64,000 nucleotides of DNA from Microbacterium sp. nov. GSS16 (GTDB taxonomy: Bacteria > Actinomycetota > Actinomycetes > Actinomycetales > Microbacteriaceae), in NCBI RefSeq assembly GCF_028198145.1, contig NZ_CP116338.1, positions 2,842,280 through 2,906,279 of the forward strand. Direction: 5' to 3'. The stretch's first letter is position 1, and each line of letters begins with the position of its first letter. The position numbers and the translations under genes are program-made. Positions 34,350-47,142 of the stretch are shown here, piece after piece. The notes under the pieces are model-generated. The model was not told the origin of the DNA, did not search any database, and was given only the letters and a program-made list of their open reading frames with translations.

Positions 34350-34859
34350 ATGACCACTTCAGACATGACCGGCACGGCCGGCCTCACCGGCACGCACACC
34401 ACCGACGGACGCCCCAACGGGTCGACGTCGCTCACGCCCTTCCTCGCGATTCCGAACGCCGTCGCCGCCATCGCCTTCTACCGCGACGTCTTCGGCGCGC
34501 GCGTCGTCGACGTCACCGAATTCGACGGCGTCGTCGTGCACGCGGACCTCGACTTCGGTGCGGGGATGCTGCAGCTCGGAGAGCCGAATCCGACGTATCA
34601 CCTGGTCGCGCCGCCGCAGGGTGACGACGACTGCTACTCGATGGGCCTCTATGTGCCCGATGTGGATGCCGTCGTCGCCCGCGCCGTCGAGGCCGGGGCG
34701 ACCGTGCGCGAAGCGCCGTCGGACTTCGTCTCGGGTGACCGGTTCGCCAGCATCCGAGACCCGTTCGGCGTGCGCTGGTCGGTGATGACCCGCATCGAGG
34801 ATCTCTCGGAAGAGGAGTCCGCGGCACGCGTCGCGGAATGGGCCGCACAGCAGGGCTGA
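34350..34859 (+). CDS. VOC (glyoxalase/bleomycin resistance) family protein
   Basis: The 169-residue vicinal-oxygen-chelate protein is of the PhnB/YdhE-like type. It has FLAIPNAVAAIAFYRDVFGARVVDVTEFDG, CYSMGLYVPDVDAVVARAVEAGATV, and the C-terminal DRFASIRDPFGVRWSVMTRIEDLS. Metal-binding positions (E/H) can be present in this fold, but the substrate is unknown. It could be a dioxygenase-like, isomerase or drug-binding protein. It is divergent from the AraC regulator and convergent with hisS, 22 bp apart. Confidence 0.92.
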   Translation: MTTSDMTGTAGLTGTHTTDGRPNGSTSLTPFLAIPNAVAAIAFYRDVFGARVVDVTEFDGVVVHADLDFGAGMLQLGEPNPTYHLVAPPQGDDDCYSMGLYVPDVDAVVARAVEAGATVREAPSDFVSGDRFASIRDPFGVRWSVMTRIEDLSEEESAARVAEWAAQQG

Positions 34860-34881
34860 TCCACCCGCCGAAGGCCTGGAC

Positions 34882-36216
34882 TCAGGACAGCGGCTTGACC
34901 TCGAGCGAGCCGACGGTGTCGCCGGAGCGCAGTGCCGCGAATCCGGTGTAGCCGTCGGCCGCCGCGCGCTCCAGCAGCGCCTTCATGTTCTTGGGTCGGC
35001 GCTCGAGGCGAACGCGTGCGACGCCGTCGCGCAGCAGCGCCGACTTGTGCGCCAGCAGCTCGGCCACCGGCACGTCGGCGTCGTGCACGAGCACGACGGC
35101 CTGCGCCGCCTCGGCCTCGACATCGGCGACCAGATCGATGATGCGCTCGAAGCCGATCGAGAAGCCCACAGCCGGCACCTGCTGGCCGAGGAAGCGGCCG
35201 ATCATGCCGTCGTAGCGACCGCCGCCGCCCAGCGAGTAGTCCACCGACGGGTGGGCGAGCTCGAAGATCGTGCCGGTGTAGTAGCCCATGCCGCGCACGA
35301 GGAACGGGTCGTAGACCAGCGGCGACTCTCCCCCGAACTCGGTCTCTGCGACCTGTCCTGAGCTTGCCGAAGGGCCTGTCGAAGGGCGCGCGGCGGTGAC
35401 TGCCTCTCCGAGCGAGACGAGGTGCGCGACGATCTCGTCGGGGGCACCCTCGGGCAGGGCCTTGCGGATCTGTCGCTCGCCGTACGGGTTGTGTTCCAGG
35501 GTCTGCGGACGACTCAGGAACGCCTCGAACTGATCGACAGCCGCGGCAGTGACCTCCCGCTCGCGCAGCTCGGCGGCGACACCCGAGGGCCCGATCTTGT
35601 CGAGCTTGTCGATCGTGATGAGCACGCCGGGGCGCTCGTCCTCGGTGAAGCCGAAGCTGTCGAGCATCCAATCCAGGGCGCGGCGGTCGTTCACGCGCAC
35701 GATGCCACCCTCAAGACCGAGTGCGTCGACGGTGTCGATGGACGCCACGATCAGCTCGGCCTCGGCACGGGCGGAGTCGTCGCCGATGATGTCGATGTCG
35801 CACTGCACGAACTGGCGGTAGCGGCCCTTCTGCGGGCGCTCGGCCCGCCAGACCGGTCCGATCTGGATCGCGCGGAAGACCGTCGGCAGCTGGCCGCGGT
35901 TGGTCGCGTAGAAACGTGCGAGCGGCACGGTGAGGTCGTAGCGCAGGCCGAGATCGCTGAGTGCGGCGGGGTCGTCGGCCGCAGCGCGGATGCCGTCGGC
36001 GTCGAGGCCGCGGCGCAGGATGCTGTACGACAGCTTCTCGTTGTCACCACCCATCCCGGCGTGCAGGCGCAGGTGCTCCTCGACGACGGGCGTCTCGATC
36101 TCGTCGAAGCCATGCGCGCGGTAGCGCTCGCGGATGACGGCGAGCACGCGCTCACGACGGGCCTTGTCAGCGGGGAGGAAGTCGCGCATTCCGCGCGGCG
36201 GGTTCACGGTTGCCAC
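34882..36216 (-). CDS. hisS: Histidine-tRNA ligase
   Basis: This is a class II aminoacyl-tRNA synthetase. The 444 residues have motif 2 (PVWRAERPQKGRYRQFVQCDIDIIG), the histidine motifs GMGYYTGTIFELAHPSVDYSLGGGGRYD and VGFSIGFERI, and a C-terminal anticodon-binding domain. The N-terminus MATVNPPRGMRDFLPADKARRE is typical. About residues 277-289 (PSTGPSASSGQV region) are encoded by an inserted CCTTCGACAGG-type repeat (35352-35386), in frame, in the linker just before LVYDPFLVRGMGYY. It lies 50 bp from the divergent toxin-antitoxin start. Confidence 0.96.
   Translation of the reverse strand: MATVNPPRGMRDFLPADKARRERVLAVIRERYRAHGFDEIETPVVEEHLRLHAGMGGDNEKLSYSILRRGLDADGIRAAADDPAALSDLGLRYDLTVPLARFYATNRGQLPTVFRAIQIGPVWRAERPQKGRYRQFVQCDIDIIGDDSARAEAELIVASIDTVDALGLEGGIVRVNDRRALDWMLDSFGFTEDERPGVLITIDKLDKIGPSGVAAELREREVTAAAVDQFEAFLSRPQTLEHNPYGERQIRKALPEGAPDEIVAHLVSLGEAVTAARPSTGPSASSGQVAETEFGGESPLVYDPFLVRGMGYYTGTIFELAHPSVDYSLGGGGRYDGMIGRFLGQQVPAVGFSIGFERIIDLVADVEAEAAQAVVLVHDADVPVAELLAHKSALLRDGVARVRLERRPKNMKALLERAAADGYTGFAALRSGDTVGSLEVKPLS
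35352..35386 (-). repeat. CCTTCGACAGG-type repeat inside hisS
   Basis: On the coding strand it reads CCCTTCGACAGG-CCCTTCGGCAAGC-TCAGGACAGG. It is in frame, adding about 12 residues. The same core is found five times in mazG (37178-37369) and once in ribE (60238-60262). Confidence 0.85.
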
Positions 36217-36239
36217 CCGTCCATCTTTCCAGGTCTGAG

Positions 36240-36266
36240 GAGTATGCGAATCGGTATACTTAAGGT
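36240..36266 (+). promoter_or_regulatory. Promoter/operator of the MazEF-type module
   Basis: An AT-rich island contains TATACT (36255-36260) placed so that transcription would begin at or next to the ATG at 36267, so the message is probably leaderless. Repeated GTAT half-sites (GAGTATG, GGTATAC, GGTATG) and the dyad ATAC-TTAAG-GTAT suggest antitoxin autoregulation. Confidence 0.55.
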
Positions 36267-36494
36267 ATGACTGTGACGACCATCAAGGTCTCCACCGAAT
36301 TGCGGGACCGACTCAAAGAACAGGCCCGCGCCGAGAACAGCACCATCGGTTCGTACCTGGAGAAGCTGCTGGAGCGAGAGCTGCGGGCTCACCGCTTCGA
36401 GCAGCTGCGCGAGGCCATGTCCAAGACCACTCCGGAGGAATGGCAGAGCTACCGCGAGGAGACCGAGTGGTGGGATCGTGCCACTGAAGCATGA
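36267..36494 (+). CDS. Ribbon-helix-helix antitoxin (MazE-like)
   Basis: The 75-residue protein has an N-terminal ribbon-helix-helix (MTVTTIKVSTELRDRLKEQARAENSTIGSYLEKLLEREL). An acidic, Trp-rich C-terminal tail (TPEEWQSYREETEWWD) is suited to wrapping a PemK/MazF toxin. It overlaps the toxin gene by 17 bp, the usual translational coupling of such modules. It probably autoregulates via the upstream GTAT repeats. The base composition of the promoter is markedly AT-richer than the surroundings. Confidence 0.9.
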   Translation: MTVTTIKVSTELRDRLKEQARAENSTIGSYLEKLLERELRAHRFEQLREAMSKTTPEEWQSYREETEWWDRATEA

Positions 36495-36816
36495 ACTCGC
36501 ACCGCGTGACATCGTCTGGATGAACCCCGACCCGACGGTGGGCCGCGAGCAGGCCGGCCGTCGCCCCGCGGTGGTCGTCGCCGGCGCTGGCTACCTTCAG
36601 GTGGTCGACACGCTCGCCATCATCGTGCCCATCACATCTGTGCACCGTCGCTGGCCGAATCACGTTCCGGTCAGCGGCCTTCCGGTGCCGTCCTGGGCGA
36701 TGACGGAGCAGTTGCGCGTCGTCTCACGCGACCGACTGCACCGTGACCTCGGTCGGGTGGACGACGCGACCTTCCTGCAGATCCGGAGTTGGCTCAGGGA
36801 TCACCTGGCTTTGTGA
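36478..36816 (+). CDS. PemK/MazF-like toxin (mRNA interferase)
   Basis: The 112-residue protein of the CcdB/PemK fold has PRDIVWMNPDPTVGREQAGRRPAVVVAGAGYL. The R-P-A/V-V-V motif follows G-x-E-Q-x-x-x-R. Others are IIVPITS and the C-terminal MTEQLRVVSRDRLHRDLGRVDD. Family members cleave RNA at short sequences to arrest growth. The GTG start at 36478 lies within the antitoxin gene. The adjacent inverted repeats at 36844-36972 may terminate the operon. Catalytic residues (R, T/S) look intact. Confidence 0.92.
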   Translation: MPLKHELAPRDIVWMNPDPTVGREQAGRRPAVVVAGAGYLQVVDTLAIIVPITSVHRRWPNHVPVSGLPVPSWAMTEQLRVVSRDRLHRDLGRVDDATFLQIRSWLRDHLAL

Positions 36817-36843
36817 GCACGCCGCGGGCTGAGCGCCCGGCGA

Positions 36844-36890
36844 GGAGCCAGATGCCGGTCATCCCGGCCTCGGAACCGACATCCAGCTCC
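36844..36890. repeat. Inverted repeat family C, copy 1
   Basis: The left arm GGAGCCAGATGCCGGT is opposed by ACCGACATCCAGCTCC with three mismatches. It lies in the 217-bp convergent gap between the toxin gene and mazG. A second, better-paired copy lies 82 bp further on. Confidence 0.7.
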
Positions 36891-36925
36891 CGGACAGCAC
36901 CGGCTCGCGCCATGCAGCCAGGCGA

Positions 36926-36972
36926 GGAGCGAGACGCCGGTCATTCGCCGTCCGGAACCGGCTTCTGGCTCC
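36926..36972. repeat. Inverted repeat family C, copy 2
   Basis: GGAGCGAGACGCCGGT and ACCGGCTTCTGGCTCC pair with two mismatches around a 15-nt loop. It is a direct repeat of copy 1 in the same convergent gap. The rest of the gap shows no gene. Confidence 0.72.
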
Positions 36973-37033
36973 CCGTCAGGCTCGACGCGAGGCACGCGGC
37001 ACGCGGCACGCGGCCGACGTGGGACAGTCGACG

Positions 37034-37855
37034 TCAGTCGCCGGGCTCGGCGGCGCGGACCTCGGACTCCAGCAGGCGCAGGCGCTCGCGCAGCGCGCGC
37101 TCGGCATCCCAGCCATGTTCACGCGCGACCGCCACGAGAGCGAGCAGAGCGTCACCCAGCTCGGCTTCGGATGCCGGCCCGTCGGCAGGCTCAGGGACCC
37201 AAGGTGGGACAGACCCTTCGGCAGGCTCAGGGCCCCAGGGTTCGACAGGCCCTTCGACAGGCTCAGGGACCCAGGATTCGGCAGGCCCTTCGACAGGCTC
37301 AGGGACCCAAGATGTGGCAGGCCCTTCGGCAGGCTCAGGACAGGCAGCAGGGACCCAGGATGGGGCAGGCGCAGGTGCCACGCGAGCTGCGCGCCCGAGC
37401 ACCTTCTGTGCGCGGGCGAGTGCGGGCATCCCGGCCGGCACACCGTCGAGCACGCTGCGACGCTCGCGCTTCTCGGCCGCCTTGGCCGCGTTCCAGTGCA
37501 CGAGCACCTCCTCCGGCGTGGTCGCGACGGCGTCGCCGAAGACGTGCGGATGCCGGCGCACCATCTTCTCGGTCAGTCCACGTGCCACGTCGTCGATGTC
37601 GAACGGCTCCGACGCGTTCTGCGCGGCGATCGCCGCGTGGAACAGCACCTGCCACAGCAGGTCGCCGAGCTCTTCGCGCATCTCGGCGCGGTCGTCGCGC
37701 TCGACGGCGTCGATGAGTTCGTGCGCCTCTTCGATGAGGTAGGGGACGAGGTCGCGATGCGTGATCCGCTGCGACCAGACGCACCGCTCGCGCACCTGAC
37801 GCATCGTCTCGGCGGCGGCGCGCAGCCCATCGGGCTCGCTGAGCGGATCGGTCAT
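37034..37855 (-). CDS. mazG: MazG family nucleoside triphosphate pyrophosphohydrolase with repeat insertion
   Basis: It hydrolyses NTPs/dNTPs to NMPs, a housecleaning role. The N-terminal core is intact: ETMRQVRERCVWSQRITHRDLVPYLIEEAHELIDAVE and the EELGDLLWQVLFHA Mg-binding motif (E-E-x-x-D). GDAVATTPEEVLVHWNAAKAAEK follows. About residues 163-226 are replaced by a 12-residue repeat array (PEPVEGPAESWV-type, five units) encoded by 36-bp DNA repeats. The chain then resumes with SEAELGDALLALVAVAREHGWDAERALRERLRLLE. The 273-residue length reflects the insert. It lies 4 bp downstream of nhaA, on the same strand. Confidence 0.93.
   Translation of the reverse strand: MTDPLSEPDGLRAAAETMRQVRERCVWSQRITHRDLVPYLIEEAHELIDAVERDDRAEMREELGDLLWQVLFHAAIAAQNASEPFDIDDVARGLTEKMVRRHPHVFGDAVATTPEEVLVHWNAAKAAEKRERRSVLDGVPAGMPALARAQKVLGRAARVAPAPAPSWVPAACPEPAEGPATSWVPEPVEGPAESWVPEPVEGPVEPWGPEPAEGSVPPWVPEPADGPASEAELGDALLALVAVAREHGWDAERALRERLRLLESEVRAAEPGD
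37178..37369 (-). repeat. 36-bp tandem repeat array inside mazG
   Basis: Units start at 37178, 37214, 37250, 37286 and 37322, so the period is exactly 36 bp. The core is CCCTTCGACAGGCTCAGGGA, followed by a variable CCCAGGATTCGGCAGG-like half. The fifth unit has a short duplication. The period is a multiple of three, so the frame is kept. The core matches the single insertions in hisS and ribE. Confidence 0.95.
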
Positions 37856-37859
37856 CGGC

Positions 37860-39035
<1,176 letters not shown>

Positions 39036-39092
39036 CCCCTCCACTCTGTCACAGGGAACAGCGGCCGCGTTCGGGCGGATTACGCTCGAAGC

Positions 39093-41756
<2,664 letters not shown>

Positions 41757-41810
41757 TAGCATCCCCTGCGACTTCTCGTCGGAGGCGGCGCTGATCGCCA
41801 GCTAAAGTGA

Positions 41811-43253
<1,443 letters not shown>

Positions 43254-43279
43254 CCGCAGCCCCGCCGCGACCCTTCGCT

Positions 43280-43344
43280 GAGAAACCACCTTCTGCACGA
43301 GAAACCACGCGCGAGCGCGTTTCTCACGCGGAAGGTGGTTTCTC
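43280..43344. repeat. Nested inverted repeat at the gdhA convergent junction
   Basis: The outer arms GAGAAACCACCTTC / GAAGGTGGTTTCTC are perfect (14 bp). An inner dyad is GAGAAACCACGCG / CGCGTTTCTC. The arms are themselves repeats of GAGAAACCAC. It probably acts as a bidirectional terminator between gdhA and the minus-strand gene at 43360. Confidence 0.85.
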
Positions 43345-43359
43345 GCGGGAGGAGGCGGG

Positions 43360-43956
43360 TCAGAGCCGCCGGTCGTCGGCGTGCCTGGCCAGCGAGCTGC
43401 CATAACGCTCGGTGAGCTGCACCATCAGGTCGGGGGTGTCGCGGTCGACGCCGAAGACGTGTCCGGGGAAGTCGAGGGCCGGCATCGCGGCCGCGATCTC
43501 GTCCGCCTGGTCCGGCGACAGCAGCCGCGCTGGATCGCCGACGGCGACCCACCCGATCGGGACGACACCGCCCTCCGGCAGCACGGCGCGGCGCTGGACG
43601 ATCGCGTTGACCCGAACCTCGCAGCGCGGGCCGACCAGCGCACCGTTGAACACGCGGGCACCGGATGCCAGGAACACCTCCTCGCCGATGGTCGCACCCG
43701 CGATGCTGGCCAGGGTGCCGACGAGGGTGTGATCGCCGATGTGCACCGCGTCGGCCGCGGTGGCCCGGATGAGCGCGTTCTCCATTACGATCACGTGCTC
43801 GCCCAGTGTGATCGGCCCGCCCTCGGCGGTGATCACGGCGCCGTGCAGCACCTGACAATTCGGGCCGATCTGCACGTCGCCCGAGATCACAGCGGTCGGT
43901 GCCACGACGGCGGTGTCGTGGATGCGGGGCCGAGCCCCGAGGTGCTCGTACATCAT
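43360..43956 (-). CDS. Gamma-carbonic-anhydrase-like hexapeptide-repeat protein
   Basis: The 198-residue left-handed beta-helix protein has hexapeptide turns (AVVAPTAVISGDVQIGPNCQVLHGAVI..., VHIGDHTLVGTLASIAGATIGEEVFLASGARVFNGALVGPRCEV). Related LbH_gamma_CA proteins bind zinc with three histidines. Here HIGDHTLVGT is seen, but the third His is not evident to me, so carbonic anhydrase activity is doubtful. It could be an acyltransferase-like or structural homologue. It lies 22 bp downstream of cydB on the same strand, so it may be the last gene of the cyd transcript. Confidence 0.85.
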   Translation of the reverse strand: MMYEHLGARPRIHDTAVVAPTAVISGDVQIGPNCQVLHGAVITAEGGPITLGEHVIVMENALIRATAADAVHIGDHTLVGTLASIAGATIGEEVFLASGARVFNGALVGPRCEVRVNAIVQRRAVLPEGGVVPIGWVAVGDPARLLSPDQADEIAAAMPALDFPGHVFGVDRDTPDLMVQLTERYGSSLARHADDRRL

Positions 43957-43978
43957 GCGGCCAGACTAGCCCCGCGCG

Positions 43979-45016
43979 TCAGCGGGCGCGCAGCACCGCC
44001 GGCAGCACGATGTGCACCTCGGGGATCATGCCCGGGGTCACCCGCTTGCGGAAGATCCAGTAGCTCCACGCCTGATAGAGCAGGATCACCGGCAGCGACA
44101 CGGCGGCAACGACCGTCATCACGCCGAGCGTGTAGGGCCCGTTGGCGGCGTTCCACACGGTGAGGTCGAACGCGGCATCCACCGTCGACGGCAGCAGCAC
44201 GGGGAACATGCCCGCGAAGATCGCCGCGGCGCCGAACAGACCGAACCCGGCGAAGCCGATGAACGCACGGCCCTCGCGACGCACCTGCGCCGCCCGCCAG
44301 CCGAAAACGGCGGCCAGCACGGCGCAGACGATGAGAGTCCAGGCGAACACGTTGCCGCCGTGTGCCAGCTGCACCCAGATCGCCCATACGGCAGCAGGCG
44401 CGATGCACGCGGGCGCCCAGCGCGCCGCGAACCGCCCGGCCCGCTCGCGCACCGGCCCGTCGGCCTTCAGGCCGAGGAACGTCGCCGAGTGCAGCAGCGC
44501 GAAGCCGACCACCGCGAGCCCGCCGAGCACGGCGGGAACCGTCAGCCAGACGAACGGCCCGCCGACGCGGTCGCCGTTGGCGTCGATGGGCAGGCCCGTC
44601 GAGGTCAGGGCGAGCGCAGCGCCGATGCAGAACGCGACGATGAGCGAGCCGAGTCCGATCATCCAGGTCCAGACCGTGCGCCAGCGCTCGGTGTGCACCT
44701 TGCCGCGGTACTCGATGCCGACCGCTCGCACGATGAGACCGACCAGGGTGATCGTCAGCGGCACGTACAGGGTCGAGAAGAGGGAGGCGTACCAGGCGGG
44801 GAACGCGGCGAACATCGCGGCCCCCGCGGTGATCAGCCACACCTCGTTGCCGTCCCAGACCGGGCCGATGGTGTTGAGCATCACACGACGGTCGCGTTCG
44901 GATCGGGTGGAGAAGACCATGTGCATGCCCACGCCGAGGTCGAAGCCCTCGAGCAGCAGGTAGCCGGTCCACAGCACGGCGATCGCGATGAACCAGACGA
45001 CGGGAAGCGGTTCCAT
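43979..45016 (-). CDS. cydB: Cytochrome bd ubiquinol oxidase subunit II
   Basis: This is the membrane subunit II of the bd-type terminal quinol oxidase and partner of CydA. The 345 residues have about eight helices. The start MEPLPVVWFIAIAVLWTGYLLLEGFDLGVGMHMV is diagnostic, and WDGNEVWLITAGAAMFAAFPAWYASLFSTLY with conserved W/N/E follows. The C-terminus has YQAWSYWIFRKRVTPG. It lies 23 bp downstream of cydA and is co-transcribed with it. The whole unit is probably controlled by the BlaI sites upstream of cydA. Confidence 0.96.
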   Translation of the reverse strand: MEPLPVVWFIAIAVLWTGYLLLEGFDLGVGMHMVFSTRSERDRRVMLNTIGPVWDGNEVWLITAGAAMFAAFPAWYASLFSTLYVPLTITLVGLIVRAVGIEYRGKVHTERWRTVWTWMIGLGSLIVAFCIGAALALTSTGLPIDANGDRVGGPFVWLTVPAVLGGLAVVGFALLHSATFLGLKADGPVRERAGRFAARWAPACIAPAAVWAIWVQLAHGGNVFAWTLIVCAVLAAVFGWRAAQVRREGRAFIGFAGFGLFGAAAIFAGMFPVLLPSTVDAAFDLTVWNAANGPYTLGVMTVVAAVSLPVILLYQAWSYWIFRKRVTPGMIPEVHIVLPAVLRAR

Positions 45017-45039
45017 TTCCTCAGTTCCTCTCGGGCCGG

Positions 45040-46629
45040 TCAGTATGCGAAGGCGAGCACGTCGTCGCGTCGGTCGGGATCGGGTCGGTCATCGTCGTCA
45101 TCCGGATGCCCGACTGCGGCGAGCTCGGGCATCGAGGCGGCCACGCCGCCGCGGACGTACTTCACCATCAGGTAGAGCTCGATCGCGAGCATCACGCCGT
45201 ACACGGCGCTGAGGGTGATCACCGAGAACAGCAGCTCCCCTGCGGTCACGCCGGGCGAGACGGCCGCCGCGGTGAACATGAACACCCCGTCGACGCCGGT
45301 CGCATCGGGGTTCGGTGCGACGACGAAGGGCTGGCGGCCCAGCTCGGTGAAGATCCAGCCGGCGATGTTCGCCGCGAACGGCGCGACGATGCCGAGCAGC
45401 GCGAGGCGCATGATCCAGGGCGAGCGGGGCACGGTGCCCTTGCGGGTCAGCCACAGCGCGACCACGCCGCCGAAGGCGACCACTCCGCCCAGGCCGATCA
45501 TGAGCCGGAAGCCCCAGTAGGTGACCCACATCACGGGCACGTACTGCACGTCGGTGCCGGCCATGTCGCCGTAGAGCGCGTCATCGGGGATCGTCTTGCC
45601 GTACTGGTCGACGTACTGCGGCTCGAGGTCGTTGATACCGGGCATCTCGGCGCCCCACTCCCCCGTGCCGAGAAAGCCGAGCACACCGGGGATCTCGATG
45701 AGCGTGATGACATCGGAGCAGTCCTTCGATCCCGGGTCACCGAGGGAGAGCACCGAGAACGCCGAGCCGGTGTGGCAGGCGGCTTCCGCGGCCGCCATCT
45801 TCATCGGCTGCTGCTCGTACATGAGCTTGCCCTGGATGTCTCCGGATGCCACGGTGCCGAGGAATCCGGCGATGGCCACGACCGCGCCGAAGCGCAGCGA
45901 CCAGATCCACACGCCGTGGTCCTTCTTGTCGCGTCCTGCCACGGCATCCGCCTGCCCGACGATCACGCGACCGGTCTCGTCGACCGAGTCGATGCCGTCG
46001 TGGCGGCGCCGCCACAGGTGGTACCAGGAGATGCCGAGCAGGAACATGCCGGCGACGACGAGGGCGCCGAAGATCGTGTGCGTATACGCGGCGATCGCGG
46101 TGTTGTTGGTGAGCACGGCCCACACGTCGGTCATCACCGGGCGTCCGTCGGCGCCGAGCTCGACGCCGACCGGGTGCTGCATCCAGGAGTTCGCGACGAT
46201 GATGAAGAACGCCGAGATCCACGAGCCGACGACGGCGCACCACAGCGCGGCGAGGTGCAGCCCCTTGCGCAGGCGACCCCAGCCGAAGATCCAGATGCCG
46301 AGGAAGGTCGACTCGACGAAGAAGGCGAGCAGCCCCTCCATGGCGAGCGGGGCGCCGAAGACGTCGCCGACGAAGCGGGAGTACTCGCTCCACGCCATGC
46401 CGAACTGGAACTCCTGCACGAGACCGGTCGCAACGCCGACGATGAAGTTGATCAGGTAGACCTTGCCCCAGAACTTCGTCATGCGCAGGAATTTCTCGTC
46501 TCCTGTGCGCACCCAGCGGGTCTGCATGATCGCGACCATCATGCCGAGGCCGAGCGTCAGCGGCACCATCAGGAAGTGATAGACGGTCGTGATGCCGAAC
46601 TGCCAGCGGGCGATGTCGAGAACGTCCAC
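45040..46629 (-). CDS. cydA: Cytochrome bd ubiquinol oxidase subunit I
   Basis: This is the haem-bearing subunit of the high-affinity terminal oxidase, which oxidises menaquinol and reduces O2. The 529 residues have haem ligand H18 (TTVYHFLMVPLTLG), GAPLAMEGLLAFFVESTFLGIWIFGW with conserved E, the GRQP motif (FTELGRQPFVV), and a Q-loop around GDIQGKLMYEQQPMKMAAAEA. Two Cys near the Q-loop (EAACHTG and SKDCSD) may form an extracytoplasmic disulfide as in mycobacterial bd. GTG 46629 (MDVLDIARWQFG) has a GGAGAA site; the in-frame ATG at 46671 abuts the operator and lacks one. Confidence 0.95.
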   Translation of the reverse strand: MDVLDIARWQFGITTVYHFLMVPLTLGLGMMVAIMQTRWVRTGDEKFLRMTKFWGKVYLINFIVGVATGLVQEFQFGMAWSEYSRFVGDVFGAPLAMEGLLAFFVESTFLGIWIFGWGRLRKGLHLAALWCAVVGSWISAFFIIVANSWMQHPVGVELGADGRPVMTDVWAVLTNNTAIAAYTHTIFGALVVAGMFLLGISWYHLWRRRHDGIDSVDETGRVIVGQADAVAGRDKKDHGVWIWSLRFGAVVAIAGFLGTVASGDIQGKLMYEQQPMKMAAAEAACHTGSAFSVLSLGDPGSKDCSDVITLIEIPGVLGFLGTGEWGAEMPGINDLEPQYVDQYGKTIPDDALYGDMAGTDVQYVPVMWVTYWGFRLMIGLGGVVAFGGVVALWLTRKGTVPRSPWIMRLALLGIVAPFAANIAGWIFTELGRQPFVVAPNPDATGVDGVFMFTAAAVSPGVTAGELLFSVITLSAVYGVMLAIELYLMVKYVRGGVAASMPELAAVGHPDDDDDRPDPDRRDDVLAFAY

Positions 46630-46676
46630 GCGGTTTCTCCGTTCGCGAAGGATGGCGGTCGATTCCGCCATGACTA

Positions 46677-46693
46677 TTCTACGCCTCGTAGAA
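46677..46693. promoter_or_regulatory. BlaI-type operator O1 (cydA/blaI intergenic)
   Basis: This is the perfect dyad TTCTAC-GCCTC-GTAGAA. It is first of three 17-bp sites with starts spaced exactly 21 bp, two helical turns, in the 147-bp divergent gap between cydA and blaI. The identical arms recur upstream of cydDC. Confidence 0.8.
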
Positions 46694-46697
46694 CTTC

Positions 46698-46714
46698 TTC
46701 GACACACGATAGAA
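46698..46714. promoter_or_regulatory. BlaI-type operator O2
   Basis: TTCGAC-ACACG-ATAGAA deviates from TTCTAC-N5-GTAGAA at two positions. It starts 21 bp after O1 and 21 bp before O3. Confidence 0.65.
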
Positions 46715-46718
46715 CAAA

Positions 46719-46735
46719 TTCGACAAGGAGTAGAA
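46719..46735. promoter_or_regulatory. BlaI-type operator O3
   Basis: TTCGAC-AAGGA-GTAGAA has one deviation from the consensus dyad. It ends 41 bp before the blaI ATG, so it is placed for autorepression of blaI. Confidence 0.7.
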
Positions 46736-46776
46736 TCGAGGAGCCGGACAAAATGCGGCAAAGGAGGGATGCGCTG

Positions 46777-47133
46777 ATGGGAACGCTCGGAGAGCTCGAA
46801 CGAGCCGTGATGGACGCCATCTGGGAGTCGGACGCGGCAATGAGCGCGTACGACGTGCAGAGCAGGCTGCAGGCCGAGGGCCGCTCGCTGGCCGTGACCA
46901 CCCTGCTGACCGTGCTGTCTCGTCTGGAGAAGAAGGGCTTCGTCGCGTCGGACCGCTCGGCCCGCCCGCACCGCTACACCGCCGTGGCCTCCCGCGCGGA
47001 TCACGTTGCAGAGCTCATGCACTCGGTGCTGGGCGACGCCGGCGACCGCACCGCCGTGCTCGAGCGCTTCGTCGGCGGGGTGTCCCCCGAGGATGCCGCC
47101 GTGCTGCGTCAGCTGCTCGGCCGCTCGGGCTGA
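46777..47133 (+). CDS. blaI: BlaI/MecI/CopY family transcriptional repressor
   Basis: The 118-residue winged-helix repressor starts MGTLGELERAVMDAIWESDAAMSAYDVQSRL. The recognition helix region is AVTTLLTVLSRLEKKGFVASDRSARPHRY. The C-terminal dimerisation helices end EDAAVLRQLLGRSG. ATG 46777 follows AAGGAGG; an upstream ATG at 46753 lacks one. It is paired with an M56 metallopeptidase gene 9 bp downstream, as in BlaI-BlaR systems, where sensor proteolysis relieves repression. No beta-lactamase gene is present; the neighbours are cydAB and cydDC. Confidence 0.93.
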   Translation: MGTLGELERAVMDAIWESDAAMSAYDVQSRLQAEGRSLAVTTLLTVLSRLEKKGFVASDRSARPHRYTAVASRADHVAELMHSVLGDAGDRTAVLERFVGGVSPEDAAVLRQLLGRSG

Positions 47134-47142
47134 CGCGTCGCC

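Noticed and set aside
46629..46671. ATG 46671 as the cydA start
   Set aside because: It lacks a ribosome-binding site and abuts the operator dyad. GTG 46629 has GGAGAA and yields the conserved CydA N-terminus.
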